36,679 nucleotides of DNA from Nitrospira sp. (GTDB lineage: Bacteria; Nitrospirota; Nitrospiria; Nitrospirales; Nitrospiraceae), in assembly GCA_013140455.1 (NCBI GenBank), contig JABFSU010000066.1, positions 1 through 36,679 on the forward strand, in the 5' to 3' direction. Shown here piece by piece: positions 1-8,379 of this stretch. Position 1 is the first letter of the stretch, and each line of letters starts with the position of its first letter. The notes under the pieces are model-generated. The model did not search any database, was not told the origin of the DNA, and saw nothing but the letters and a program-made list of their open reading frames with translations. A program made the position numbers and the translations under genes.

Positions 1-107
1 GCAGCGTTCTCGCATCGTTCAGAGGCTCAACATACCAAAGCGTATGCCTCGCCTCTTCGCTCGCTGCGGCCTTGCTGGACGGCCTTTCTGAACAGCCTGT
101 AGAGAAT
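1..107. repeat. REP-like palindromic intergenic repeat
   Basis: The stretch before the first gene is built of inverted segments. GAGGC followed by ATAC pairs with GTATGCCTC further on, and GCAGC at the left edge pairs with GCTGC near position 63. The 3' tail (GGACGGCCTTTCTGAACAGC) recurs in degraded form near 1457-1480, downstream of the lipoprotein gene. No reading frame is supported here. I read it as a dispersed palindromic repeat; whether it is genome-wide cannot be told from one window. Confidence 0.5.
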
Positions 108-167
108 TCATGGTGTCGGAGAGCTTCGGTAGTTTCTCACTAACTTGTTAACGGAAAGGATCAGGAT

Positions 168-677
168 ATGGCAGACGCAGGCAGTACGACGAAGGCGACG
201 ATTAGCGTGGCAAGCAAAGGGCAGGCGTTGGGCGATATTGTGTTGAAGTTTTTCCCCGACGTGGCGCCGGGCCATGTGAAGAACTTTACCGATCTCGCGA
301 AGAAGGGCTTCTATAACGGGACCACCTTCCACCGCGTCATTCCCGGATTCATGATTCAGGGCGGCGATCCCAACAGCAAGAATCCCGACCGGTCGATGCA
401 TGGCATGGGCGGCCCCGGCCATAAAGTGAAGGCGGAGTTCAACAGCAAGCCGCATAAGCGCGGCATCGTGTCGATGGCCCGGTCGAACGATCCGGACAGC
501 GCCGGCTCGCAATTCTTCATCTGCGTGGCCGATGCCAACTTTCTGGATTGGCAGTACACGGTGTTTGCCGAAGTCGTGACTGGAATGGACGTGGCGGATA
601 AAGTCGTCAGCATGAAGCGCGATGGGAACGACAATCCTTTCGAACGCGTCGAGATGACGGTCACCATCACGGAGTAA
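168..677 (+). CDS. Peptidyl-prolyl cis-trans isomerase, cyclophilin type
   Basis: Cytoplasmic proline isomerase that speeds protein folding. The 169-residue protein is one complete cyclophilin domain: the FHRVIPGFMIQGGD core begins at residue 54 with catalytic Arg56, followed by SAGSQFFI and the LDWQYTVFAEV segment. There is no signal peptide or membrane segment, so it is a PpiB-like cytoplasmic form. The ATG is preceded by a purine-rich GGAAAGGATCAGG stretch. It is followed 18 bp later by a lipoprotein gene on the same strand, possibly co-transcribed. Family assignment is secure; client proteins are unknown. Confidence 0.95.
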   Translation: MADAGSTTKATISVASKGQALGDIVLKFFPDVAPGHVKNFTDLAKKGFYNGTTFHRVIPGFMIQGGDPNSKNPDRSMHGMGGPGHKVKAEFNSKPHKRGIVSMARSNDPDSAGSQFFICVADANFLDWQYTVFAEVVTGMDVADKVVSMKRDGNDNPFERVEMTVTITE

Positions 678-695
678 CGTACTGGGTGCTGAGTT

Positions 696-1439
696 ATGCG
701 TGCTGAGCGGGAAAGCAAGTCCAAGCGCATCCGGGTGTCGAGGTTTGCCTTCTGCTTAGCACTCAGCGCTCAGTTCGCTGGACTACTCCTCCTGACCGGC
801 TGCGCCATTCCGCAGGTGCCGTCACGGACGATCTATGAAGATCCCGTGAACTATGTGCGTCTGGAAGAGGATCGCGGCTATCTCATCGAGTGGCCGCTGA
901 GCCACAACAGCCATCCGGCAGCGCTGGGGGCGGAAGTGCTGCGGCCTCTGTTGCAAGGGCTGGTCATTCAAGAGCACCGGATCTGGCTGCAGCGCTGGAT
1001 TGCGGGAGACGCGCCGTACCAGGCGGCGTTTCAGGATCAGGAGATCGCGCTCCTGTCGGCGCAGCTGGCGGAGGCGCTGGCTCAAGCTAAGCCCAACGAG
1101 CGGGTGACCTTCTATCTGAGCGAGCCGCAGGCCTCAACCAAGCGAGTCGTCACGTCCGGCGGTCTGTACATGAAGGGCACGGAGCTGCATCTGATTCTGG
1201 GGAACTGGCAGATCGTCTACGGGATTCCCACCTATGGGATGATCTACGACCGGCGCTATCCGATGCGGCCGACGGCGGCGAAGGGGTTCGATTTGTTTTT
1301 TCAGCCGCACGAAGCGATGCGGCGTTCGGAGAGCAGCTGGATCGACGGTGTCCTGGCTAACGGGGCGGATGAAGTAGTCATCGATCTCAGCAAGCTGCCA
1401 CCACCTTCAGCGGTTTCTTCCACGACCTCCGGCAGCTAG
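696..1439 (+). CDS. Predicted lipoprotein, unknown function
   Basis: 247-residue protein with a basic N-terminus, a hydrophobic stretch and a lipobox (LTGC, Cys36), so it is probably lipidated and anchored in the inner or outer membrane. The mature part is soluble and mixed alpha/beta, with a central segment that reads as beta strands around residues 150-190. I recognise no domain. It follows the cyclophilin gene with an 18-bp gap on the same strand. The C-terminal tail is Ser/Pro-rich. The upstream ATG at 696 gives a long n-region (about 16 residues), so a slightly later start is possible but no better ribosome site is visible. Confidence 0.75.
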   Translation: MRAERESKSKRIRVSRFAFCLALSAQFAGLLLLTGCAIPQVPSRTIYEDPVNYVRLEEDRGYLIEWPLSHNSHPAALGAEVLRPLLQGLVIQEHRIWLQRWIAGDAPYQAAFQDQEIALLSAQLAEALAQAKPNERVTFYLSEPQASTKRVVTSGGLYMKGTELHLILGNWQIVYGIPTYGMIYDRRYPMRPTAAKGFDLFFQPHEAMRRSESSWIDGVLANGADEVVIDLSKLPPPSAVSSTTSGS

Positions 1440-1456
1440 CGGGACACTGATCTGAC

Positions 1457-1480
1457 CGGCGGGCCTTTTCAACATCCTGC
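1457..1480. repeat. Degenerate copy of the left-edge repeat tail
   Basis: The segment GGGCCTTTTCAACATCCTG matches the 3' tail of the repeat at 1-107 (GGCCTTTCTGAACAGCCTG) with a few changes. It lies between the convergent lipoprotein and TolC-like genes. No strong terminator hairpin with a U-run is seen here. Confidence 0.35.
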
Positions 1481-2838
1481 TACCGGATAGTCGGATCGAT
1501 TTGCAGCTGCGCACTGCCGCCGGCGGCGTAGGCCAGCGTCACTTCGGCGATCTTGTAATCGTACTGCGCTTCGGCCAGTTTCGTCTGGGCCGTGGTCAAC
1601 CCCACCTCCGACTGCGTCACTTCCACGATGGTGCCGAGGCCGAGTTTGTACCGCTGCTTGGCCAGACTCAAGGCTTCCTGCGCCGTCTTCACCAGTTCCT
1701 CCGCCAGTTTGATTTGCTGCGCAAACGTGACCGTGTCGAGATAGGCGTTCGTGACTTGTTGGGTGAGGGCCTGTTCGATATTGCTGCTCTGGGCTTGGGC
1801 CGCCGCCTCTTGGGCCGCCGCTTCTTTCACTTGGTTTTCGATGAGCCCTCCGGTAAAGAGCGGCATAGAGACCATCCCGCCCGCCGCCCACCAGCTGCCG
1901 GTGCTCACATTGCGGTTGGGGTCGAAGGTGTCGTAATAGCCGCCGCTCGCGATGGCGGAGACCGTCGGCAGGTACTGGCTTTTCATGGCCCGTTTCTTCG
2001 CCTCGGCCGATGCGGTCTGTTCCTTGGCCCGCTTCAATTCCGGATGGCCCAGACTGTCGGAGATCAACTCACCCAATGCGCGCGGGAGTTTCACATCGGT
2101 GGTGACGTCTTCCAGCGTGTAGTCTTCCGATCCCGCGATGCCCATCGTGCGGTTGAGGTCGGCGAAGCTGGATTTCAAATCGTTCCGGCTGCGAACCAAC
2201 AACGACTCTGCATTCACCAGCTCCACCTTGACCAGATCCAGATCGAGTTTGGATTTCAACTGCTGCCGATAGAGCGTCTCGATCTGGCCGGTGATGATGC
2301 CGCGCTCCCGCACCGTTTCTTCCGCGATGCGGACGAGCTTCTGGCGTTTGAGACTGTTCAGGTAGCTGCGTTGGACGGACACGATGACGAGGGCGCGCCG
2401 GGCGCTGACGTCCTGTTCCTGCGCTCGCTCGCCGTACTGGGACGACTCCACCAGATTTTTCGTGTAGCCGAAATCGTAGATCCGCTGGCTCGCCAGGACG
2501 CCGGCGGTGTACGTGCTCAAGTTGGGTTGGAGCAAGCCGCCGCCGATCAGGAAGCGGGGATTGATGCGCCCGGATCCCGCCGATCCATCGGCATTCGCAA
2601 ACACTTGCGGATAGTAGAGCGACTTGGTCTGGTCGGTCCTGGCGCTGGAAGCGGCGAGGCCGGCGTTGGCTTCCTGCACGATCGGATGGCTCTGCAGTCC
2701 GGTTTCAATCGCCTGCTGCAAGCCGAGAAACCGGCCCTTGGTGGCGGCATCGCTTGAACCGGCCGGTTGGGCCGTCGCCGGCCCGGGGAGCATCAACAGC
2801 ATGGAGAAGAACAGGGCGATCGATCGAGTAGTCGTCAT
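1480..2838 (-). CDS. TolC-family outer-membrane efflux channel
   Basis: Outer-membrane component of a tripartite RND efflux pump. It forms the exit duct that docks with the adaptor encoded just upstream. The 452-residue protein has a cleavable signal peptide (hydrophobic residues 7-23, then ATAQP) and two internally similar alpha-helical halves typical of OEP proteins, each about 200 residues with long Ala/Gln/Leu-rich helices. The start ATG overlaps the stop of the adaptor gene by 4 nt (ATGA) and has AAGGAG upstream, so it is translationally coupled. It is the last gene of the efflux operon. The transported substrate cannot be read from the sequence. Confidence 0.92.
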   Translation of the reverse strand: MTTTRSIALFFSMLLMLPGPATAQPAGSSDAATKGRFLGLQQAIETGLQSHPIVQEANAGLAASSARTDQTKSLYYPQVFANADGSAGSGRINPRFLIGGGLLQPNLSTYTAGVLASQRIYDFGYTKNLVESSQYGERAQEQDVSARRALVIVSVQRSYLNSLKRQKLVRIAEETVRERGIITGQIETLYRQQLKSKLDLDLVKVELVNAESLLVRSRNDLKSSFADLNRTMGIAGSEDYTLEDVTTDVKLPRALGELISDSLGHPELKRAKEQTASAEAKKRAMKSQYLPTVSAIASGGYYDTFDPNRNVSTGSWWAAGGMVSMPLFTGGLIENQVKEAAAQEAAAQAQSSNIEQALTQQVTNAYLDTVTFAQQIKLAEELVKTAQEALSLAKQRYKLGLGTIVEVTQSEVGLTTAQTKLAEAQYDYKIAEVTLAYAAGGSAQLQIDPTIR

Positions 2839-4049
2839 GGCTTGGCTCCTTCATATGTCGCGGGTGATGGCGGCTGGCCTGCCGAGCGCCGGTCGAATTT
2901 CTGTTGTGACAGCTTTGCATCTGGCAATTTGAACGGCGAGGGCTGCACGGGGCTGCCCTGCAGGAGTCGTCGTTTCCCAACCACCACGACGTCTTCAGAA
3001 CCGTCGAGTCCGTTGGTGATCTCGATCCACGTTCCGTTCGTGATGCCGGTCTGCACGGGCACAGACTTGGCCTTGCCCTGGGCGATGATAAAGACGGATT
3101 TGCCCTTCTGGCCGCTGATCACCGCTTGCGGCGGCAACACCAGCGCGTCGGGAATCTCGCGCAAGTCCAAGGCCAGTTCCGCGTAGGTGCCGGGCCGTAA
3201 GACATGATCCGGATTAGGCAGATCGAGTTCCACCAGCAAACTCCTGGTAGAAGGGTCGAGCGCGAGCGTGGAGCGGGTGATCGTGCCGGCGAAGGACCGA
3301 TCCGGCAGTTCCTTCAGGAGCACGGCCGCCTTGGTCTTGCCGGGGGTAATCCAGGCGGAGTCGTCCTGCGGCACGTTGGCGTAGACCCGTACCGTATCCA
3401 GATCCATGACGGTGAACAGGGGAATGGCATTGGTCGCAGAGGAAGTGGCGAGCTGGATCAAGGCGCCGGGATCGGCGAAGCGAGCGGTGACGATCCCGTC
3501 ATAGGGCGCACGCACTTTCGTGTATTCGCGCATGGCGGCGCGCTGCTGCATGAGATTCTTGGCTCCCTCGTAAGTCGCTTCGGCCACATCGACGTCCTGC
3601 TTGGCGATGACATCCGGCGATTCGTGCAGCACCTTGTCGAGCCGTTCGAAGGTAATTTTCTTGATCTTGTAGTCGGCGACCGCCTGTTGATACTGCTCTT
3701 CGACTTCCGGCGCGTCGATGATCGCGACCACCTGGTTCTTCTTGACGTGATCGCCCTTGTCCGGTCCGATCCACTTCAGATAGCCGGAGACTTTGGCATA
3801 GAGCGTCGTTTGATAGAGCGGGGCGATATTGGCGGGCAGCGTGATGGTGTAGACCAGCGGCTGCCTGACCGGTTTCGTCACCTGCACGTCCACCGGCTGG
3901 TTGTCCGTCACGACCGCTGTGCCGTTCTCGGCGCCTCCGTTAGGAGCCTCGCCGCCTGCGGCGGCCTTATGCGGCGGTTCCTCCCGCTGACAGCCGGAGA
4001 GCATCGCGATCAACAGGGTCATGGAGTAGACGGTCCGGTTCAGCATCAT
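2835..4049 (-). CDS. RND efflux periplasmic adaptor (membrane fusion protein)
   Basis: Periplasmic adaptor that bridges the RND permease and the TolC channel. The 404-residue protein starts with a lipoprotein signal (lipobox LSGC, Cys20), so it is anchored to the inner membrane. The order of parts is that of HlyD/AcrA adaptors: a first lipoyl half around residues 75-115 (AKVSGYLKWIGPDKGDHVKKNQ), a short coiled-coil hairpin, a second lipoyl half (KVRAPYDGIVTARFADPGAL), then beta-barrel and membrane-proximal domains. The start lies 1 nt after the permease stop, and its 3' end overlaps the TolC gene. Family certain; substrate unknown. Confidence 0.93.
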   Translation of the reverse strand: MMLNRTVYSMTLLIAMLSGCQREEPPHKAAAGGEAPNGGAENGTAVVTDNQPVDVQVTKPVRQPLVYTITLPANIAPLYQTTLYAKVSGYLKWIGPDKGDHVKKNQVVAIIDAPEVEEQYQQAVADYKIKKITFERLDKVLHESPDVIAKQDVDVAEATYEGAKNLMQQRAAMREYTKVRAPYDGIVTARFADPGALIQLATSSATNAIPLFTVMDLDTVRVYANVPQDDSAWITPGKTKAAVLLKELPDRSFAGTITRSTLALDPSTRSLLVELDLPNPDHVLRPGTYAELALDLREIPDALVLPPQAVISGQKGKSVFIIAQGKAKSVPVQTGITNGTWIEITNGLDGSEDVVVVGKRRLLQGSPVQPSPFKLPDAKLSQQKFDRRSAGQPPSPATYEGAKP

Positions 4050-4050
4050 C

Positions 4051-7000
4051 TCAGATATCCTCTTCCATCACAGCCGGTTCAGGTGCGGCACCGGCGGGGA
4101 CACGTCGTCCCAGCACCAGCGCATGCAACACCGGCACGACCAATAACGTCATCACGGTGGACACGGCGAGGCCGCCGACGACGGCGCGGGCCAACGGCAC
4201 CATGGTTTCATTCCCTTCGCCGAAACCGAGGGCGAGCGGCAGCAGGCCGAGAATCGTTGCGAGTGCCGTCATCAGAATCGGCCGGATGCGGTGCTTGCCC
4301 GCTTCCAGCACCGCCTGTTCGGCGGAGGCGCCGGATTCCACCATGCGGTTGGCAAAATCAACCAGGAGAATGCTGTTCGAGACGACGATGCCCATCATCA
4401 TCAGGGTGCCGATCATCGATTCCACGTTGACGGACGTATCGGTGAGATGCAGCATCAGGACGGTGCCGATCCAACCGAGGGGCACGGCGATCAGAATGAT
4501 CAGCGGATCGATCATCGAGCGGAACAGCCCGACCATCACCAGATAGATCAGCAGCACGGCCAGCGGCAGGGCCAGCGCAAAGTTGCTGAAGGCGCTGCGC
4601 ATGTTGGCGACCTCGCCCTTGATGGCGATCGTGACATCCTTCGGCAGTTGAATGGCGCCGAGCACCTGTTCGATATCCGCTGCGACGCGGCCCAGATCGT
4701 TGCCCACCGGCGTGACGAGCACGTTGATCAGGCGGGAAAGATCGTAATGGTCCACGCTGTCCGGCCCGGTTTTCATCTCCAGCGAGGCGACATCGCGCAA
4801 AAGTACCGGCGGGCCTCGCCGGTCGTCTGCGGCGTAGAAGCCGTTCGAAAGATCCAGGTTGCGTCCGGCGAACGGCGTATTCTGCAGCGCGACAATCGAT
4901 CCCCCGCTGCCGGCCGCCGTGAGCGACGAAGTGGGGTTCAACGGGGTCCGCGCGCCGATGACCGGGATGTTCAGCAGATCTTCCGTCTTCGTGAGCGACT
5001 GTTCGGGATATTGCGCAAGCAGGTAGTAACCGTTGGCGGTCTTGGGGTCGAGCCAATAGTTGGGGCTCAAGGCGATGTTCGAGCTGATGCCGGTGATCAC
5101 GTCCACGATCACGCGGTCCTGCGTGATGCCGTAGTAGGCGGCTTTCGTTCGGTCCACGTTCACGTGCAGTTCCGGGTAACTCTTGCCCTGCTTGATGCGC
5201 ACGTCGCTCGTATTGGCCACCTGCGCGACCTTGTCGCGGATCTGTTCGGCGACCGGGCGAATGAGATCCAGCCGGGGGCCTTTGACCTGAATGTCGATCG
5301 GCGCGCGCAGGCCGAAGTTCAGCACGTCGCTGATGATGCCGCCGGTTGAAAAGCTCACTTCCACGCCGGGGAGCGCCTGGCGGACTTTCGTGCGCAGGGT
5401 GGCGATGTAGTCGTCGGTACGGCCCTCATGCCCCGTCACCAGGTTTACGAGGATAAAGGCGGTATGGTTGCCGGTGTTGGGAGCGAAGCGGGCCGCATCG
5501 CCGAAGTAGAGACCGGTGTTCGAGACCACTTCTTCCAGATCCTGCTTGGGGATGGTGTCCTGTACGAGTTTTTCGAGATCGGCGACAATCGCGGTGGTCT
5601 TCTCGATGCGGGACCCTTCCGGCGCGCTCACGGTCATGGTGAAATTGCCCGCATCGACTCGGGGAAAGAACTCGGTATGGAGCCGGGGCAGGAGCAGTGC
5701 GCCGGTGCCGACCAGCGCGAGCAGCGCCAGGAGTATCACCAGGCCTTTGAAGCGGACGCCGGCGCGTAGGACCGGTTCATAGAGCGCCAGCACGAAACGG
5801 AACCAGTCTTTGGCGTCCTCTTCCTCCTGCGAACCGGTGCCATGCCCATGTTGATAGAGCCGCGCCAGCACCACCGGCGTCACGGTCATGGAGACGGCAT
5901 AGTCGGCCAGCATGGCAAAGGCCACGGTCATGGCCAGCGGCACGAAGAGATACTTGATGATCCCGGAGAAGAAGACGATCGGCAGATAGACGATCAGAAT
6001 GCAGATCGTGGCCACGAGAATGGGTAGCGTCAGCTCGATGGCGCTGTCTTCGGCCGCCGCGCGGCCGCTCTTGCCCATAAGCAAATGGCGATGGAGGTTC
6101 TCCTGCACGACGATGTTGTTGTCCAGCAACGTCCCGATGACCAGGGCCAATCCCCCCAGCGTCATGATATTCACCGATTGGCCGCTCAGATAGAGCGCGA
6201 CCAAGGCGGCCGTCAGCGAAAGGGGAATGGCCAGGCCGACGACGAGCGCCGCTTTGATGCTGCGGAGGAAGAGAAAGATCATCAGCCCGGCTAAGCCGGC
6301 GCCGAGCAAGCCTTCCTTCTGTAAGTTCGCAATGGCCTGCCTGATATAGAGAGATTGATCGTAGATGAACTTCACCGAGGTATTCGCGGGAATTTCTGTC
6401 AGCTTCGACAGCTTCGCGCGAATGCCGTCCGTCACTTCCAGCGTATTGGCGCCTTCCTGTCTGGTGATCGGAAGATAGGTGGCCTCGCGCCCGTTCACGC
6501 GCACAATCGAGGTTTGAATCGCCGAGCTATCCGATGCCGTGCCGATATCGCGGATGAGGATCGGTGTGCCGTTGACCACCTTGATAGGGATGTCGTTGAT
6601 CTGGTCCACCACGTCGATCAGGCTGTTGGAGTAAACGTAATAGTCCAGATCGCCGAGTTTGACGTTGCCTGCCGGAATGATCGCGCTTTGCGCATTGATC
6701 GCCTTCACCACGTCGGAGGGCGAGACGCCGCGCGCCAGCATGCGTTGCTGATCCATGAACACGGTGATCTGCCGGACTTTCCCTCCCAGCGGCGGCCCGA
6801 AGGAGATGCCGGGGATGTTGGCGATCTGCTGGCGCACGGTGAAGTAGGCCAGGTCGCGGATTTCTTTCGGGCCGAGAGTGTCGCTGCTCACCGAGAGGAG
6901 TCCGACCGGCAGGCTCGACACGCCGAACTTATAGACCGAGGGCGGGTAGACGCCGGGCGGGAGCAGCCGGATGATGCTGTAGGCCAGGCTGGTCAGTTCC

Positions 7001-7314
7001 GATTGGGCCGAGTCGATGCTGTATTCCGGCTGGAAGAAGACCTTGATATAGCTCATCCCCGCGAGCGACTGAGACTCGATGTGCTCCACATAGCTTGCTT
7101 CGACAAAGCGTTGTTCCATGCGGAGGGTGATGGCGCCTTCCATCTCGCCGGGGCTCAAGCCGCGGTAGAAGGTGGTGACGAGGATGGAGGGAATTTTGAT
7201 TTCCGGGAAGATGTCCACGCGCATCTTTTTGTAAGACACAGCGCCGAGGATCAGCGCGATCATGCAGACGGCGAAGACGGCGTAGGGATTTTTGAGCGCA
7301 GCGCGGGTCAGCAT
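4051..7314 (-). CDS. RND-family efflux permease
   Basis: Inner-membrane proton-driven pump of the AcrB type, 1087 residues, close to the family's usual 1030-1090. An N-terminal membrane helix is followed by a large periplasmic loop, a bundle of helices (about residues 340-560), a second periplasmic loop and a final helix bundle, the classic duplicated RND fold. In helix 4 the motif reads GTLLDNNIVVQEN with Asp398; the second Asp of the AcrB pair is Asn399 here, a variant also found in other RND branches. The gene overlaps the upstream response-regulator gene by 7 nt and runs directly into the adaptor gene, forming one operon. Substrate class (drug, solvent or metabolite) is not evident; no metal-specific CusA signature was noticed. 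Confidence 0.94.
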   Translation of the reverse strand: MLTRAALKNPYAVFAVCMIALILGAVSYKKMRVDIFPEIKIPSILVTTFYRGLSPGEMEGAITLRMEQRFVEASYVEHIESQSLAGMSYIKVFFQPEYSIDSAQSELTSLAYSIIRLLPPGVYPPSVYKFGVSSLPVGLLSVSSDTLGPKEIRDLAYFTVRQQIANIPGISFGPPLGGKVRQITVFMDQQRMLARGVSPSDVVKAINAQSAIIPAGNVKLGDLDYYVYSNSLIDVVDQINDIPIKVVNGTPILIRDIGTASDSSAIQTSIVRVNGREATYLPITRQEGANTLEVTDGIRAKLSKLTEIPANTSVKFIYDQSLYIRQAIANLQKEGLLGAGLAGLMIFLFLRSIKAALVVGLAIPLSLTAALVALYLSGQSVNIMTLGGLALVIGTLLDNNIVVQENLHRHLLMGKSGRAAAEDSAIELTLPILVATICILIVYLPIVFFSGIIKYLFVPLAMTVAFAMLADYAVSMTVTPVVLARLYQHGHGTGSQEEEDAKDWFRFVLALYEPVLRAGVRFKGLVILLALLALVGTGALLLPRLHTEFFPRVDAGNFTMTVSAPEGSRIEKTTAIVADLEKLVQDTIPKQDLEEVVSNTGLYFGDAARFAPNTGNHTAFILVNLVTGHEGRTDDYIATLRTKVRQALPGVEVSFSTGGIISDVLNFGLRAPIDIQVKGPRLDLIRPVAEQIRDKVAQVANTSDVRIKQGKSYPELHVNVDRTKAAYYGITQDRVIVDVITGISSNIALSPNYWLDPKTANGYYLLAQYPEQSLTKTEDLLNIPVIGARTPLNPTSSLTAAGSGGSIVALQNTPFAGRNLDLSNGFYAADDRRGPPVLLRDVASLEMKTGPDSVDHYDLSRLINVLVTPVGNDLGRVAADIEQVLGAIQLPKDVTIAIKGEVANMRSAFSNFALALPLAVLLIYLVMVGLFRSMIDPLIILIAVPLGWIGTVLMLHLTDTSVNVESMIGTLMMMGIVVSNSILLVDFANRMVESGASAEQAVLEAGKHRIRPILMTALATILGLLPLALGFGEGNETMVPLARAVVGGLAVSTVMTLLVVPVLHALVLGRRVPAGAAPEPAVMEEDI

Positions 7315-7874
7315 GGGGTTCCTACCATATGAGGCACGCGATTCCTATTTAGCCAGTATCGGCAGATATCAGCTGTGCATTGAATGAGTTCGACAAACGT
7401 TCCCGGCTTCACGACATAGCCGTTCGCGCCATTGGCATAGGCGAGGGAGAGATCAGAGGTATCGTCGGAGGTGGTGAAGACGACGACGGGGATGGCGGCA
7501 AGGCGGGAGTCCGTCCGCAGCCGTTTCAGGAACTCATCGCCCCGCTGCCTGCCCAAGTGCCAGTCGAGAAGTATCAAAGAGGGGAGGGAGTGCGAGACAG
7601 CTGGCATAGTCTCTGTGCTCGCGGAACGCGCGGCCTCGGAAGGCCCTCGTTCGACGCGCGCAGTGGAGACCACGCCAGCCGCCTCGCTAGAAATGGAGTA
7701 AAGAGCTTGTTCGGATTGGTGCCCGGATCGGTCCTGTAAAAAATGGAGTGCCCCCTCGGTATCTTGCTCGGTGGAGAGTGCGACGTTGAGGCCGGTCTGG
7801 ACCAGCGCCAGGCGAAACAACTCTCGCTCGCCAGGGCTGTCTTCGATCAGCAGGATGGAGGAATGCATCACCAT
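7308..7874 (-). CDS. Orphan single-domain response regulator with internal insert
   Basis: CheY/Rcp1-like receiver domain with no output domain. The acidic pair is Glu11-Asp12, the phospho-acceptor Asp104 (LILLDWHLG), the conserved Thr135 and Lys156 (VVKPG). The spacing between the acidic pair and the acceptor Asp is about 40 residues longer than in ordinary receivers: residues about 50-95 form a Ser/Ala/Glu-rich insert that is low-complexity and partly encoded by a palindromic repeat. The gene heads the efflux operon and overlaps the permease start by 7 nt, but no histidine kinase is present. No Shine-Dalgarno sequence precedes the start at 7874; an in-frame ATG at 7868 is an alternative. 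Role in pump control is inference. Confidence 0.85.
   Translation of the reverse strand: MVMHSSILLIEDSPGERELFRLALVQTGLNVALSTEQDTEGALHFLQDRSGHQSEQALYSISSEAAGVVSTARVERGPSEAARSASTETMPAVSHSLPSLILLDWHLGRQRGDEFLKRLRTDSRLAAIPVVVFTTSDDTSDLSLAYANGANGYVVKPGTFVELIQCTADICRYWLNRNRVPHMVGTPC
7611..7664. repeat. Palindromic REP-like segment inside a coding region
   Basis: Contains the perfect hairpin GGCCT-CGGA-AGGCC at 7632-7645, enclosed by CGCGCG at 7627-7632 and 7655-7660. It encodes part of the insert in the response regulator (around residues 71-88). Its palindromic build is unlike the neighbouring coding sequence and resembles dispersed intergenic repeats. Confidence 0.45.
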
Positions 7875-8005
7875 TATAAGGAGATGTATCGCAGGGACTA
7901 TGCCGGGAGATAATGGGATGTGTGCTGTGCTGAAAATATCTATTGAAACGGATGGTTATGATGAGAATCTCATTCGATTAGCGAGTAGTGGTCTGCGCTT
8001 GGATG

Positions 8006-8082
8006 GGGAATAGTTCTGGAGAAATTCCATAGGGCAGGGGAATTTCTCCAGAGCAAGACATCAGGCTGCTTTCGCGGAGGCG
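8006..8082. repeat. Direct repeat copy 1 flanking the brnTA pair
   Basis: 77 bp, matching 8722-8798 at 69 of 77 positions without gaps. It contains a 14-bp perfect hairpin and then the sequence that, on the minus strand, would encode the last residues (ASAKAA-stop) of the CZB-domain gene. At this copy those codons are an orphan remnant lying just beyond the antitoxin stop codon. Confidence 0.85.
8015..8052 (-). terminator. 14-bp hairpin, terminator-like, downstream of brnA
   Basis: TCTGGAGAAATTCC at 8015-8028 pairs perfectly with GGAATTTCTCCAGA at 8039-8052 across a 10-nt loop. It lies just 3' of the minus-strand antitoxin gene. No long U-run follows, so termination may be weak or factor-assisted. 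The same hairpin occurs 3' of the CZB gene. Confidence 0.55.
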
Positions 8083-8085
8083 AGG

Positions 8086-8379
8086 CTAGCTTGCCTTCTT
8101 CATCTCTCCCGCCAGCAAGTCGTTGATGAGTGATTGGTAGGGAACTTCCCGCTTAGCTGCGAGAGATTTCACCCAGCGAAGCACCGTGGGGTCGAGGCGG
8201 ATGGCAATGAGTTGCCGCCGTTCCGTTCCCAATGGAGGCCGTCCCACTCGACGCAGAGAGGCGAGCTGCCGGTCGGATAGCGGAGGGATGTCTGAATAAT
8301 CAATCTTTCGCTTCTTGGTAGCGTTTTTTTTCTTTTCGGTTTGCCAGTCGCGCACTGATGACGCGGATAGTTTTTTCAT
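8086..8379 (-). CDS. brnA: BrnA-like ribbon-helix-helix antitoxin
   Basis: DNA-binding antitoxin that would neutralise the BrnT ribonuclease encoded upstream and repress the operon. The 97-residue protein contains the IDYSDIPPLSD segment typical of BrnA, followed by a C-terminal RHH fold (RRQLIAIRLDPTVLRWVKSL, then a helix ending in LLAGEMKKAS). I chose the ATG at 8379 because AGGAG lies 8 nt upstream; a longer frame to 8406 has no such site. The start lies about 80 nt inside the 3' end of the toxin gene, so translation of the pair is coupled. Family assignment rests on motif and partner. Confidence 0.85.
   Translation of the reverse strand: MKKLSASSVRDWQTEKKKNATKKRKIDYSDIPPLSDRQLASLRRVGRPPLGTERRQLIAIRLDPTVLRWVKSLAAKREVPYQSLINDLLAGEMKKAS

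Noticed and set aside
1501-2757. 418-residue plus-strand frame across the TolC-like gene
   Set aside because: Antisense shadow of a clear coding gene; composition is His/Arg/Gly-rich with no domain, as expected from G+C-rich antisense frames.
3204-4430. 408-residue plus-strand frame across the adaptor and permease genes
   Set aside because: Antisense to two well-supported efflux genes; no ribosome site or recognisable domain.
6355-7332. 325-residue plus-strand frame antisense to the RND permease
   Set aside because: Shadow frame rich in His, Arg, Asp and Val; it mirrors the codon bias of the real gene.
7918-8013. 31-codon plus-strand frame just before the direct repeat
   Set aside because: No ribosome site, and its end falls in the repeat; nothing supports translation.
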